Positions 15,675-27,107 are shown, numbered from the stretch's first letter. The stretch is DNA of 64,000 bases from Paenisporosarcina sp049671445 (GCF_049671445.1 NZ_JBATUX010000018.1:1-64000), one strand, 5' to 3'. Translations and numbers: made by a program. The notes: a model not told the origin generated them from the letters alone.

Positions 15675-17354
15675 GTGTATAACATTCATTACAGCCAAAC
15701 TGATGAGACCATTTTATTTGCAGTAGAAGAATTAAGGAGACTCATATTACAAGCAGGCTACGAAGCGTCCCCCCAGCTCCAATCCGAATGGAGTAATCAT
15801 AAGAAACAACTTCCGAGAATTAACTTGATAACAGCAAGTGACTATCAAAAAGTTAAAAATCATAAAGAAATTCTTTTAATTCAAAAGGATGGATTCGCTA
15901 TTGTACGTTCTTCTAAAGATACATGGATTATTGGAAATGAACCACGCGCTCTTTTATACGGCGCCTATTCCTATATGAAACAACAATTTGGCTATCGTTT
16001 TGTCATGTTGGATTCTGAAGAATATGGTGAACCTCCACTTACAGAAAATCTTTATATCCACGAACCGATGTTTACTAGAAGAGGAACAATTATCGAGACG
16101 ATAAATAATCCGACGTATATTAATTCTCTCATTGATTGGGGAGTGAAGAATGGCCAAAATGAGTGCTTTTTCACATTCTTTTTATGGGATGAGTTGAAAC
16201 CGCATATTACGGATGCTTTAAAAAAACGTGGAGTTCAAGTGACTCTCGGCGGTCATAGTTTAAGCTACTTATTGCGTGGTTTAATACCTGTAGAAAATGA
16301 ATCGAATTCTCATCCTGTGAAAAACCTTACATTCTTTTCGGAGCATTCTCCATTACAACAACAAGTAATTGAACGAATCGTAGCTATTTGTCAGGAAAAT
16401 GAAGTAGTGACTAGGATTTCTTTGTGGCCAGAAGATATCGGAGTTGATCGGAAAACTTCTGTTGAATTTCTACAGAATTATATTCGTTTTACTGAGAAAT
16501 TGAGAGAAGCATTTGTGAAGCAAAAGATGGCTATTGAAGTAGAGTATATCGTCTACAATGCAGGGTTAGCTTGGAATATGCTTGAACGAGATGGCACAAA
16601 AGCTTCAAGTCAAGTCGATGGACTCTATGCATACTGGGGAAGAGATTATTCAACTGGCATTCATAGCGAAGAACCAAATCAACAGCGTGCGTACAACACA
16701 TTACAAGATTGGCGCACTAGAATTGCAGAGAAAGGTCGAACGCTCACGGTCTTAGAATATTATAGTGATCATTTTATGTTAAGTGAACTGTTCCCGCCGC
16801 TGATGAACAGAATTGAACAAGATTTGAAAGAGTATAAACAACTCGGCGTCTCTGGCGTCTTGAATTTAATTGTTCCTATTCACAAGAAACCGCATGATCC
16901 TGATCAAAAATGGACCTATCCGTGGAAATGGATTCATCACATGAACAACTATGTTTACTTAAGGTTGGCTTGGGGTGAGAGTTTCGAAACCGTAATGGAA
17001 GAATACTTTGATTTGTTTGATCAAGAGAGAGAATCGTTTCATCAAATGCTTCGCACCTTGGAAAAACTTATTGCGGCACACACGAAATGGAATGTTCCTC
17101 TTTTTCCAGCGAGAGTCGTGGATCCCGAAAAGGTAAAAAAAGCTAACGATATAGCACAGATTGTAGAAGATTTACGTCAAATACAAGACTATGTATCGAG
17201 CTTGGATTTGACGCAGATAGAATCTCTATTACCTCTCCATCATGAAGACCAATTTTTTTCATTAACACCTAACGAAATGATGTTGGTGTACGTCTATTAT
17301 GTAAAAACATTTTCTGAGACCTATTTAGCAGAATGGGAGTCGAAGCTTCACTGA
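15675..17354 (+). CDS. Putative glycoside-hydrolase-like protein, cytoplasmic
   Basis: A 559-residue protein not confidently assigned. Residues about 1-125 (YSQTDETILFAVEELRRLI, ALLYGAYSYMKQQFGYRF) resemble the small alpha/beta domain that precedes the barrel in GH20/GH67/GH115-type glycosidases. The rest looks like a TIM barrel with acidic strand ends (LWPEDIG, VEYIVYN, LTVLEYYSDH). There is no signal peptide. The start is GTG, with AAGGTG about 9 bases upstream. It is followed 30 bases later by a flavoprotein gene. A role in hydrolysing an imported glycoside or uronide is inference. Confidence 0.55.
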   Translation: MYNIHYSQTDETILFAVEELRRLILQAGYEASPQLQSEWSNHKKQLPRINLITASDYQKVKNHKEILLIQKDGFAIVRSSKDTWIIGNEPRALLYGAYSYMKQQFGYRFVMLDSEEYGEPPLTENLYIHEPMFTRRGTIIETINNPTYINSLIDWGVKNGQNECFFTFFLWDELKPHITDALKKRGVQVTLGGHSLSYLLRGLIPVENESNSHPVKNLTFFSEHSPLQQQVIERIVAICQENEVVTRISLWPEDIGVDRKTSVEFLQNYIRFTEKLREAFVKQKMAIEVEYIVYNAGLAWNMLERDGTKASSQVDGLYAYWGRDYSTGIHSEEPNQQRAYNTLQDWRTRIAEKGRTLTVLEYYSDHFMLSELFPPLMNRIEQDLKEYKQLGVSGVLNLIVPIHKKPHDPDQKWTYPWKWIHHMNNYVYLRLAWGESFETVMEEYFDLFDQERESFHQMLRTLEKLIAAHTKWNVPLFPARVVDPEKVKKANDIAQIVEDLRQIQDYVSSLDLTQIESLLPLHHEDQFFSLTPNEMMLVYVYYVKTFSETYLAEWESKLH

Positions 17355-17384
17355 CCACATGAATAAAAGAATGGAGGTCTTTCA

Positions 17385-18977
<1,593 letters not shown>

Positions 18978-18997
18978 ACCGAATAGAATATTGACCA

Positions 18998-19026
18998 TGA
19001 AAAAAGCCCACCGATAAAATGGGCTT
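18998..19026 (-). terminator. Terminator of the MsmX-like ATPase gene
   Basis: AAGCCCA (19004-19010) and TGGGCTT (19020-19026) form a 7-bp stem with a 9-nt loop. On the minus strand it is followed by a T-rich tail (18998-19005). Because the genes converge here, it may also stop plus-strand transcription. Confidence 0.8.
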
Positions 19027-19031
19027 ATGTT

Positions 19032-20129
19032 TTATCGAATACGATTTTCTGTTTCTTTATCGAAGAAATGTGCTTTTGTTAGATCAAACGAAAGAGGCAT
19101 CACTGTCTCAGGTTCAGCTGTAGCATCTGCATGTATACGGGCTACAAATGGTTGACCTTCAAGAGAAGAATACAACATGAGCTCAGCACCTGTTAGTTCA
19201 GATACTTCTACTTTCGAATCTATTGTTGTATCTGGGAAACGAGCAAGAGCATCTAAATCACCATATATATGTTCAGGTCTCAAACCAAGAATAAGGTCTT
19301 TCCCATTGTATCCTTGAGCGTCTAATAGAGTGAGTTTATCTTGTGAAACTTTCAGAGAAACTTGGCCAATAGTAAAGTGACCATCTACTAGTTTTCCTTC
19401 GAAGAAATTCATAGCAGGAGATCCAATGAACCCCCCAACAAAGACATTATCGGGATTTTCATAAACCTCTTTTGGAGATCCTATTTGTTGGATGAAACCA
19501 TCTTTCATTACGACAAGGCGAGTTGCCATCGTCATAGCTTCTGTTTGGTCATGTGTCACATATACGGTGGTTGTTTTTAATCTTAGATGCAATTTAGCAA
19601 TTTCAGCACGCATCTGCACTCGTAATTTTGCATCTAAGTTTGATAAAGGTTCATCCATTAAAAAGAGTTTAGCATCACGTACAATTGCACGTCCAAGAGC
19701 TACTCGTTGACGTTGTCCGCCAGATAATGCTTTTGGTTTCTTCTCTAAATAATTTTGTAAACCTAGAATCTCAGCAGCGTTTTGAACGCGGTCATCAATC
19801 TCTTTTTTAGGAAATTTTCGAAGTTTTAATCCGAATGCCATATTCTCGTAGACAGACATGTGTGGATATAGAGCATAGTTTTGGAAAACCATGGCGATAT
19901 CACGATCTTTAGAAGCCACGTCATTGACTACTTTTCCTTCAATGCGAAATTCACCAGATGTGATTTCTTCAAGTCCAGCAATCATGCGAAGAGTCGTTGA
20001 TTTTCCGCAACCTGATGGGCCTACTAAAACAATGAATTCTTGATCCTCTATATGTAAGTTGAAATCAGAGACTGCGGTGTACTTGCCGTCATAGACCTTG
20101 TTTATGTTTTCTAGCACGAATTTACTCAT
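19032..20129 (-). CDS. msmX: Multi-sugar ABC importer ATPase, MsmX/UgpC type
   Basis: A 365-residue ATPase that energises carbohydrate ABC importers at the inner face of the membrane. The Walker A motif is GPSGCGKST (residues 37-45), the signature is LSGGQRQR, Walker B with D-loop is LFLMDEPLSNLD, and the switch His is in VYVTHDQTEA. The C-terminal ~120 residues form the TOBE/regulatory domain (LILGLRPEHIYG). AAAGGGGTG precedes the start. In Bacillus one MsmX serves several importers; here it is the only ATPase in the window and is the natural partner of the permeases at 1344 and 2308. It could also serve others. Confidence 0.92.
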   Translation of the reverse strand: MSKFVLENINKVYDGKYTAVSDFNLHIEDQEFIVLVGPSGCGKSTTLRMIAGLEEITSGEFRIEGKVVNDVASKDRDIAMVFQNYALYPHMSVYENMAFGLKLRKFPKKEIDDRVQNAAEILGLQNYLEKKPKALSGGQRQRVALGRAIVRDAKLFLMDEPLSNLDAKLRVQMRAEIAKLHLRLKTTTVYVTHDQTEAMTMATRLVVMKDGFIQQIGSPKEVYENPDNVFVGGFIGSPAMNFFEGKLVDGHFTIGQVSLKVSQDKLTLLDAQGYNGKDLILGLRPEHIYGDLDALARFPDTTIDSKVEVSELTGAELMLYSSLEGQPFVARIHADATAEPETVMPLSFDLTKAHFFDKETENRIR

Positions 20130-20233
20130 ACAAACACCCCTTTGAAATGATTACTTGTATCTTAACAATAGGGGTGGAGGGAGGGTATGGACGATGTGCA
20201 CAATATTTAACATTTCACTTAGTGCATGTTGGA

Positions 20234-21130
20234 TTAATACTTCTCCCCAATTAAGCTTGCGCAATAAGCAACTAGTGCTCCATCAAATTGACGCACCGGG
20301 ATTCCTGTAATGTTGTGAAATTTAGCCAAACGATACTGAAGAGTATTTCTATGAATATGGAGCTTCTTTGCTGTAATAGATGCATTGAATCCATTTTCGA
20401 AAAAAAGCTGAACCGTCTGCAGAAGTTCTAAATCATAATCAATGGGAATTAATATTTCTTTAACAAGCACATGTTTCATCTCTTCAGACATTTCCTTGAT
20501 GAGATGAAACGGAAAAGAATTCTCCATGGTATAGATTCGTTCAGCTCGGTGGTTCTCCATGCTATTGAGAAACCAATCTTTCTCTGTTGAAAAATGCTGG
20601 GGGAACTGAGAATTAACTGTCTGGAATTTTCCGATGTACAGCTTCGCTTTACTATAAAAATCGCTTTCCAGTGCAGCAATAAAGGAAGAAAAATCTTCAA
20701 CAGTGCAAATATAAGTTGTTTGTTTTTCAATCAAATAGGCACTTTGAGATGAGATAAATAGAAGTTGCATGGAGTCTCCAAAAAAAGCTTGGCAAGCTTC
20801 AGCTAAATCTGCTTCGTTTACATTGTTTTCTTTGAAATATAGTTGAATAATCCGAACAGACTCTTCTTCATTTATTGGAGAAAGACCTCTAGATTCGAGA
20901 AAATGAAGCCATTTTGTTGAAGTTAAATCATTAATCGCAGAACGGGATTTGATTTCCGTGTAGATGGAAGAGAGAAGAGCATACTCTCGGTTGGATACTT
21001 CAGTTTTTCGAATGCTAATCCAAGTGTTTGTCTGTGGATTGTGGAACGTATATTCATCTTCATTTAATTTTGCTGGATATTCGGATAGTAAATGGAGAGA
21101 TGGAAAGAGTGTCATCAAGTTAATAGTCAC
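20234..21130 (-). CDS. PucR/CdaR-family HTH transcriptional regulator
   Basis: A 298-residue regulator. The C-terminal ~60 residues form the PucR-type HTH_30 domain (TVQLFFENGFNASITAKKL, then HIHRNTLQYRLAKFHNITG). The N-terminal part has no recognised sensor domain. The GTG start at 21130 follows AAAGGAG at about 10 bases. It is upstream of the ATPase gene on the same strand with a 104-bp gap, and divergent from the secreted protein gene at 21309, so either could be its target. CdaR-family proteins usually activate sugar-acid uptake genes; applying that here is inference. Confidence 0.82.
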   Translation of the reverse strand: MTINLMTLFPSLHLLSEYPAKLNEDEYTFHNPQTNTWISIRKTEVSNREYALLSSIYTEIKSRSAINDLTSTKWLHFLESRGLSPINEEESVRIIQLYFKENNVNEADLAEACQAFFGDSMQLLFISSQSAYLIEKQTTYICTVEDFSSFIAALESDFYSKAKLYIGKFQTVNSQFPQHFSTEKDWFLNSMENHRAERIYTMENSFPFHLIKEMSEEMKHVLVKEILIPIDYDLELLQTVQLFFENGFNASITAKKLHIHRNTLQYRLAKFHNITGIPVRQFDGALVAYCASLIGEKY

Positions 21131-21308
21131 GTCAGGAATTCTCCTTTTCTATCAAACTAAATATATGTTCATTTAACCATATTAGTAATTGTAAAGGAAG
21201 GAAGTGATTAGTAGGAATAGTACGACTTGAAGTGACTGAATATTGGGATAAATTTCATTTGTGAAAGTATGATCTTATTTAAATAAAATCCACTAGGAGT
21301 GAATCATA

Positions 21309-24300
21309 TTGAAGTCTAACTATCGATTAGTAAAGCTACTCTTTTTATCCATTATCATCTTAATCGGGAGCTTACCTGTAATGCCAGCTGCCACCTTAGC
21401 AAAAGAATATAATTTAGCTATTGAGAATTCTACTTTCGAAGAACCCAATCAAATTCCCGGTTGGAAGGTTTTGACGGGAGTGGGAACCATCTCTTCAGAT
21501 AATAAGGTAGATGGAAATAACAGTATGCAGATATTTTCCCAAGAAAATTTAATTCGTTTAAAAAGTGATCGTTTTCCTATTTCAGAAGGTAATTTTGAAC
21601 TTTCAGCTAAGCATTATGTGCAAAATTTTGTAGAGGGTTCAATAGATTATAAAGTCACTTTTTATGATACAGAAGGAAATATATTAGAAACAAGTCTTTA
21701 TCCGGTCACTATATCTGACAATGATCAATGGGTTGATTCGGGGCTAGACGTAGTAGCACCTGAGCAAACAGCAAAGGCGGAAATTGTCGTTGAGAGTTCT
21801 GCTTCGGAGCCTTTCCTAATATTTGTTGATCAATTAGAGGTTGAAAAAACTACGGATGGACAACAACTTCAACTGACTAATAGTAGTTTTGAGGAATCTG
21901 TTGTAATTCCAGGATGGATTACATCAGGAACTTTACTGACATCTACGCCTTTTGAAGGCCCGAACCGTTTACGCTTAAAAGACTATTCAAATCTCGTTCA
22001 AACGCAAGCCAAATCGAATCGGATTCCAGTAGCTGCTAACCATAGCTATAAGGCCACAGCAGAGATGAATGTTATTACACAAAGCCACTCTGTAGAATTC
22101 GCACTTTCATTCTACGATGACAAAAATGTGTTAGTCGGTTTTAAAAACGAGTTGCATAAAGGTAAAGCTGGTCTTGGCTGGCAGGAAATTATCTTAGAAG
22201 CAGATGCGCCTGCAGAAGCAGTCACTATGCAAATATCCTTTAACTCAGGAAAAATCAGTTTAACAGATGTTTACTTTGATAATGTCTTTTTAACTGAACA
22301 GGCACCTGAACCCCCTGTCGAAGACATTTTCGAAGTTCTTGTAAACGCAGGGTTTGAAATTCCAGTTAATAGCGACGGGTCGGTGCCAGGATGGAATGTA
22401 GAAAATGGATTAACAGGAGTTACGACGAATAATTCTGTCTATCATAGTGGTAATCAAAGTCTCCATTTCAAAGACACTTCTGATCAAACAGGTCTCAGAG
22501 TCTTAAGTAATAAAATTGCTGTCGAACCAGGAGCCTCTTATTTGGCAAAAGGTATGACTCATGTAATCCAGCAATCACATAATATCGTTTTTGAAGTTCA
22601 TTATTATGATAGTGAAAACAATGAACTAGTGGATGAAGTGAAGTTTGAACTGTTTGGAAATTTACCGAAAAATCAATGGGATGAAATAAAGGTTTTCACT
22701 GATGCTCCAGCTAACGCATCTTATGCAAGACTCGCCCTTTATTCAGGTGGAATTAGTCTGACGGAAACATATTTTGATGATATCTCATGGGAGTTAGCTG
22801 AAGAGGAGTTAGCATTAGATCGTGAGTATGAAACACCAGCAAATTTAGGGAAAATGGTTCAGGTCCAATTAGGACAAGCATCTGTTATTCAAGAAAATAG
22901 CAAGGGAGAAAATGAGGTCTATTACCACTCAAATGGTCTACCAGGGACATTCTCTGTTTTAGATGCTGAAACAGGTGAGATTAAATTTTCTCAAGTAATT
23001 GAAGCGACAGAGGCCTTATGGGCAATGACGGTTGGCTATGATAAAAATGTTTATTTTGCTGGAACAGCTAATGGAAAACTATATCGCTATCTACCTGAAT
23101 TAAAGGTTGTTGAAGAACTAGGAGTCAATCCTTCTGATGACTGGGTATGGGATATTGAAGCTTCCGAAGACGGTAAAATATATGGGACTACCTATCCAAA
23201 TGCTAGCGTCTTTGAATATGACATTGCCACTGGTCAATTCAGAAATTATGGTACTGCAAAAGAGGGACAACAATACGCGAGAGGTCTTGCTGTAAATGAA
23301 GAGTTTATTTACGTGGGAATTGGAACGACAAAACATTTGATTAAAATTAATCGAGTGACAGGTGAGAAAGAAGAAGTATTAATTGAGGGACATTCCGGTC
23401 AATCTGGCATGATTGAAAATATTACGATCATCAAAGATAAATTGTTTGTTTCGGTAGGTTCCATAACAATGCTCGTGATTGATCCGAATACAAATGAGAT
23501 TCTTCATACATTTAAATATAGCAATAAAGTTTCAAATCCTTCGCCATACAATGAAAATCTTATTTATTACAAATTTGAAAATCAATTGTATCAATATGAT
23601 TTTAGCCTGAACGAGTCCAAAGTTATTGAGAACATACCTTTATTACCAGACACTGTTCGAGTGAAGGATATGGAGTGGCTTACGTTAACTAGTGGAGAAA
23701 TTGTCTTAGCAATGGTTACTCAGTACGGTGAGTATATGTTATTTAATCCAGAAACAAATGAGGTCAGATTTATTGCGCTTGATATTTCATCACAGGCTGT
23801 CGCTATCCAGTCACTTAAAGCAGGATTTGACGGGAAGTTATACATGGGTGGTTATCAGCGGGGAATGAGTATTTATAATCCATTCTCTCAAGAAATAGAA
23901 GTTAACCTTCCAACCTTTGCGCAACCTGAAGAAATAGGGTTTTTAAATGATAAGGTCTACTATGGAACGTATGTTGGAGCGAGAATGTATAGTTACGATC
24001 CACTTAAGGAAATTGATTTAAATTCGAATCCTTCATTTGAATATGATATTGAAGATCACCAAGATCGCCCATTTGCGATAACTTCCGGTGACAATAAATT
24101 ATTTGTAGGGACGGTACCAGATTACGGCGTTCTTGGTGGTGCTCTAGCAATTTTTGATGAACAATCAGATTCGTGGTCTCAGTACCGGAACATTGTCCAA
24201 GATCAAAGTACTATTGGACTGGCTTATAAAGATGGAAAACTGTATGGGAGCACTTCTGTATGGGGTGGTTTAGGAATTAATCCGAAAGCGGAAGAGGCGA

Positions 24301-25292
24301 AAATTTTCGTATGGGATGTTGCAAAAGGTGAGAAAATCGATGAATTTACAGTGGATATCCCAGGCATTGATGAGACACCAAAAATGATTGGTGAAATATC
24401 ATTTGGTCCTGATGGCAACCTTTGGGGTGCTGTAGATGGGACAATCTTTGCGGTGAATCCTGAAACAAAAGAAGTCGTAAAGAGCAAGGTGATTAGACCA
24501 AGTCTATACAATAGTAGCAAATGGTTACCGTACCGATTAGAGTGGGCTCCAGATGGTATGTTATATACGACGCTAGCTCGTAAACTTATAGCCATCGATC
24601 CAGAAACACTTGCTTATAAAGTTCTTGTGGAAGATTTCATGAACAACATGACTCTCGGTATTGATGGCAGTATTTACTACGCACTTGGTAATGAGTTGCA
24701 TCAAATCAAAGTTCAAGAAACAGACGCGACATTAAAATCAATTGCCTTAGATGGAACTGTTATTCCATCCTTTTCACCTGGCACGACGAACTATACACTG
24801 TTTGCAGATCAAAAAGATAAATTGGAAGTACTAGCAAATCAATCTGGTGCTGATGTTGACATGGTTGATGGAGAAAATTCCACGACAATTGTTGTAACTG
24901 GTACAGATGGTAAATCTGAAAAAGAGTATACAATTACTTGGAAGCAAACATACGCAATGGATGTCAAGAATACCTTTGTAAACAAAGATGGAAAAGGAAT
25001 CAATCAGTTGACAGCAAGTGAAATGATTGTTGCTGAAATAGAAGTAACCAATAAAAAAACAATCAATCAAGATATTCTCGTAATGATGGAACTTCTAAAT
25101 GAAAAGGGTCAAATTGTTGATGTTTCGCGTATTTCAAGAACCATTCCGAAAAATAAGACAATGAAGATGTCTACAAAACTTAAACTTCCGGAGATGATTG
25201 AAGGATACACAGTGAAAGTAACGGCATGGGAAGGGAAAAAAGATGGTGAAAATCTAATTCCGTTATCCGATGAGTTTATAATCACTGACTAA
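21309..25292 (+). CDS. Secreted carbohydrate-binding / beta-propeller protein
   Basis: A 1327-residue exported protein. A signal peptide covers residues 1 to about 31, ending MPAATLAKE. Three similar CBM4/9-like beta-sandwich units follow at about 36-178, 183-335 and 346-500, each opening N(S/A)(T/S/G)FE and then PGW. Residues about 510-1135 show repeated propeller strands (DKNVYFAGTANGKLYRY, DGKIYGTTYPNASVFEYD, FDGKLYMGGYQRGMSIYNP). A cadherin-like beta-sandwich (TDATLKSIALDG, SFSPGTTNYT) is at about 1139-1225, then a ~100-residue tail. No LPXTG or S-layer motif was seen. The TTG start follows AGGAGTG. It probably binds polysaccharide outside the cell; enzymatic activity is not evident. Confidence 0.8.
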   Translation: MKSNYRLVKLLFLSIIILIGSLPVMPAATLAKEYNLAIENSTFEEPNQIPGWKVLTGVGTISSDNKVDGNNSMQIFSQENLIRLKSDRFPISEGNFELSAKHYVQNFVEGSIDYKVTFYDTEGNILETSLYPVTISDNDQWVDSGLDVVAPEQTAKAEIVVESSASEPFLIFVDQLEVEKTTDGQQLQLTNSSFEESVVIPGWITSGTLLTSTPFEGPNRLRLKDYSNLVQTQAKSNRIPVAANHSYKATAEMNVITQSHSVEFALSFYDDKNVLVGFKNELHKGKAGLGWQEIILEADAPAEAVTMQISFNSGKISLTDVYFDNVFLTEQAPEPPVEDIFEVLVNAGFEIPVNSDGSVPGWNVENGLTGVTTNNSVYHSGNQSLHFKDTSDQTGLRVLSNKIAVEPGASYLAKGMTHVIQQSHNIVFEVHYYDSENNELVDEVKFELFGNLPKNQWDEIKVFTDAPANASYARLALYSGGISLTETYFDDISWELAEEELALDREYETPANLGKMVQVQLGQASVIQENSKGENEVYYHSNGLPGTFSVLDAETGEIKFSQVIEATEALWAMTVGYDKNVYFAGTANGKLYRYLPELKVVEELGVNPSDDWVWDIEASEDGKIYGTTYPNASVFEYDIATGQFRNYGTAKEGQQYARGLAVNEEFIYVGIGTTKHLIKINRVTGEKEEVLIEGHSGQSGMIENITIIKDKLFVSVGSITMLVIDPNTNEILHTFKYSNKVSNPSPYNENLIYYKFENQLYQYDFSLNESKVIENIPLLPDTVRVKDMEWLTLTSGEIVLAMVTQYGEYMLFNPETNEVRFIALDISSQAVAIQSLKAGFDGKLYMGGYQRGMSIYNPFSQEIEVNLPTFAQPEEIGFLNDKVYYGTYVGARMYSYDPLKEIDLNSNPSFEYDIEDHQDRPFAITSGDNKLFVGTVPDYGVLGGALAIFDEQSDSWSQYRNIVQDQSTIGLAYKDGKLYGSTSVWGGLGINPKAEEAKIFVWDVAKGEKIDEFTVDIPGIDETPKMIGEISFGPDGNLWGAVDGTIFAVNPETKEVVKSKVIRPSLYNSSKWLPYRLEWAPDGMLYTTLARKLIAIDPETLAYKVLVEDFMNNMTLGIDGSIYYALGNELHQIKVQETDATLKSIALDGTVIPSFSPGTTNYTLFADQKDKLEVLANQSGADVDMVDGENSTTIVVTGTDGKSEKEYTITWKQTYAMDVKNTFVNKDGKGINQLTASEMIVAEIEVTNKKTINQDILVMMELLNEKGQIVDVSRISRTIPKNKTMKMSTKLKLPEMIEGYTVKVTAWEGKKDGENLIPLSDEFIITD

Positions 25293-25300
25293 ATACTTGA

Positions 25301-25341
25301 GAAACCGCGTGAGAGAAACCAATCTCATTGCGGTTTCTTTT
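25301..25341 (+). terminator. Terminator after the secreted propeller protein
   Basis: GAAACCGC (25301-25308) pairs with GCGGTTTC (25330-25337), with an inner GAGA/TCTC pairing, followed by TTTT. Confidence 0.85.
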
Positions 25342-25415
25342 AAAAAAATTGGAAGAATAGTGTGTGTTTCAATGAAGAATAAAGGAATGATTGCCTAACG
25401 AAAGAAGGGAATACG

Positions 25416-26186
25416 ATGAATATAATCGTACTAGAAGATTATCAAGCTATGAGCGAGCAAGCAGCAAAACTGGTTGAAGAACAAATTAAATTAAATTCAC
25501 ACTCTGTGCTTGGGCTATCGACAGGATCAACGCCTTTGGGTCTTTATGAATGCCTTATTAATGGATTCAAGGAGAGAGAAATATCTTATCAGCATGTGAC
25601 AACCTTCAATTTAGATGAATACCTTGGTTTGGGAAAAAACCATCCGAATAGTTATCACACGTTTATAAATGAGCGATTATTTCAACATATTGATATTGAA
25701 CAAGAGAATACCCATATTCCAAATGGAATGGCTTCATCGATTGAAAAGGAGTGTGTCCGTTATGAGGATTTACTCGATAATGTAGGACCTATCGATCTTC
25801 AAATTTTAGGAATCGGAACAAATGGCCATATTGGATTCAATGAGCCTGGAACTAGTGAGTTTAGTAAAACGCATGTTGTAAAATTAGATGAAACAACTCG
25901 ACAAAACAATGCTCGTTTCTTTGATTCTAAAGAAGACATTCCTAACCACGCCATTACTATGGGGATTGCCTCCATTTTAAAAAGTAAACAGATTTTATTA
26001 CTTGCGTCCGGTGAAAAGAAAGCTAGTGCGGTTAAACAGTTACTGAGTAAAGAGATTGATGCAAACTTTCCAGCATCTTGGTTATGGCAACATGAAAATG
26101 TCACGTTATTGGTTGACCAGGATGCATATAAATTAATTGGAAATAGGAATGGCTCTGAAGGTTATTCAACACAAAAAAATAACTAA
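25416..26186 (+). CDS. nagB: Glucosamine-6-phosphate deaminase
   Basis: NagB converts glucosamine 6-phosphate to fructose 6-phosphate and ammonia. The 256 residues carry LGLSTGSTPLGLY (phosphate-binding loop), FNLDEYLGL (catalytic Asp) and GIGTNGHIGFNEPG (Asp-His-Glu relay region). AAGAAGGGA precedes the ATG. It stands alone between two terminators; neither nagA nor a PTS gene is nearby, so here it may act on amino sugars entering by another route. The length is close to the usual ~240-265. Confidence 0.95.
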   Translation: MNIIVLEDYQAMSEQAAKLVEEQIKLNSHSVLGLSTGSTPLGLYECLINGFKEREISYQHVTTFNLDEYLGLGKNHPNSYHTFINERLFQHIDIEQENTHIPNGMASSIEKECVRYEDLLDNVGPIDLQILGIGTNGHIGFNEPGTSEFSKTHVVKLDETTRQNNARFFDSKEDIPNHAITMGIASILKSKQILLLASGEKKASAVKQLLSKEIDANFPASWLWQHENVTLLVDQDAYKLIGNRNGSEGYSTQKNN

Positions 26187-26226
26187 ACAGCTTATTAGGT
26201 GGAAACATCTAGCAAGCTGTTTTTAT
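26185..26226 (+). terminator. nagB terminator
   Basis: AAACAGCTT (26185-26193) pairs perfectly with AAGCTGTTT (26214-26222) and is followed by TTATT. The left arm overlaps the stop codon. Confidence 0.8.
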
Positions 26227-26347
26227 TAATTAAAACGTTTCTCCTAGGAAGTGAGAGAAATAGTTTTACTGTCTACTAAAACGAATTTATGTAAAAATAG
26301 ATACTAGAATGAAATAGAAAATCTTTACAACATGAAGGGAGCCGTTT

Positions 26348-26806
26348 ATGAAGATTCAAACCACACGTTTTGGTGAACTAGAACTAGCAGATAGCAGTGT
26401 AATCACTTTTAATAAAGGGATTCCAGGATTTGAGGAGTCTAAGAAGTATGTATTAATTCCCGCGGATGATAAAGGAGAAACACCATTCTTCTTCTTGCAA
26501 TCGATAGATATTGAAGAAGTGAATTTCTTTTTGGTCGATCCTTTCTCGTTTTTTAAGGAATACGACGTTAAACTTGAAGAGCAAATGGTGGAACGCCTTG
26601 AATTAGAGAATCCTACCGATGCACTCGTCTTAACAACAGTGACAGCTAATGGCAAAATACAAGATGCGACCACTAACTTAAAAGCACCTATTATCATCAA
26701 TAATAACAAGCAACTAGGTATGCAGATTGTACTGGATAATAAAGACTATAAGATTAGGCAGCCATTATTCCAACACAGTGAAAAAGCTGTAGCAAGGCAG
26801 GTGTAG
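26348..26806 (+). CDS. fliW: Flagellar assembly factor FliW
   Basis: FliW binds flagellin and antagonises CsrA, so hag mRNA is translated only when flagellin is being exported. The 152-residue sequence has TTRFGELEL, FNKGIPGFEESKKYVLIP and a FLVDPFSFF segment typical of the family. GAAGGGAG precedes the ATG. It lies 3 bases upstream of csrA and just before hag, the conserved fliW-csrA-hag order of Bacillales, although flgK/flgL are 14 kb away here rather than immediately upstream. Confidence 0.95.
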   Translation: MKIQTTRFGELELADSSVITFNKGIPGFEESKKYVLIPADDKGETPFFFLQSIDIEEVNFFLVDPFSFFKEYDVKLEEQMVERLELENPTDALVLTTVTANGKIQDATTNLKAPIIINNNKQLGMQIVLDNKDYKIRQPLFQHSEKAVARQV

Positions 26807-26809
26807 CAT

Positions 26810-27031
26810 ATGTTAGTGCTTGGAAGAAAAAAAGGTGAATCCATCATTATTGATGACAACATTGAAATTATCGTTACTGCCATTGAAGGAGATACGATAA
26901 AACTCGGTTTTAAAGCACCAAAGCATATAACCATTCACCGGAAAGAAATATATTTGGAGATTCAAGAAGAGAATCGACTCGCGACTTCAAATGTTATAAA
27001 TTTGAGTGATTTCTTGAATATGAAACAGTAA
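26810..27031 (+). CDS. csrA: Carbon storage regulator / translational repressor CsrA
   Basis: A 73-residue RNA-binding dimer. MLVLGRKKGESIIIDDNIEI is the canonical N-terminus, with Arg6 in the RNA-binding strand, and GFKAPKHITIHRKEIY is the second conserved block. It represses flagellin translation by binding GGA motifs in the hag leader and is titrated by FliW. It is coupled to fliW by a 3-base gap and followed by its own terminator. Confidence 0.96.
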   Translation: MLVLGRKKGESIIIDDNIEIIVTAIEGDTIKLGFKAPKHITIHRKEIYLEIQEENRLATSNVINLSDFLNMKQ

Positions 27032-27040
27032 TTTCAATGT

Positions 27041-27073
27041 AAAACCTGCAGATAACTTGTAGGTTTTTTATTT
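27041..27073 (+). terminator. csrA terminator
   Basis: AAAACCTGCA (27041-27050) pairs with TGTAGGTTTT (27058-27067), with one G-U pair, followed by a T-rich tail. It separates fliW-csrA from the hag promoter. Confidence 0.85.
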
Positions 27074-27107
27074 TTTAAAAATTAATAGAAATATTTTCAA
27101 AAAACGC

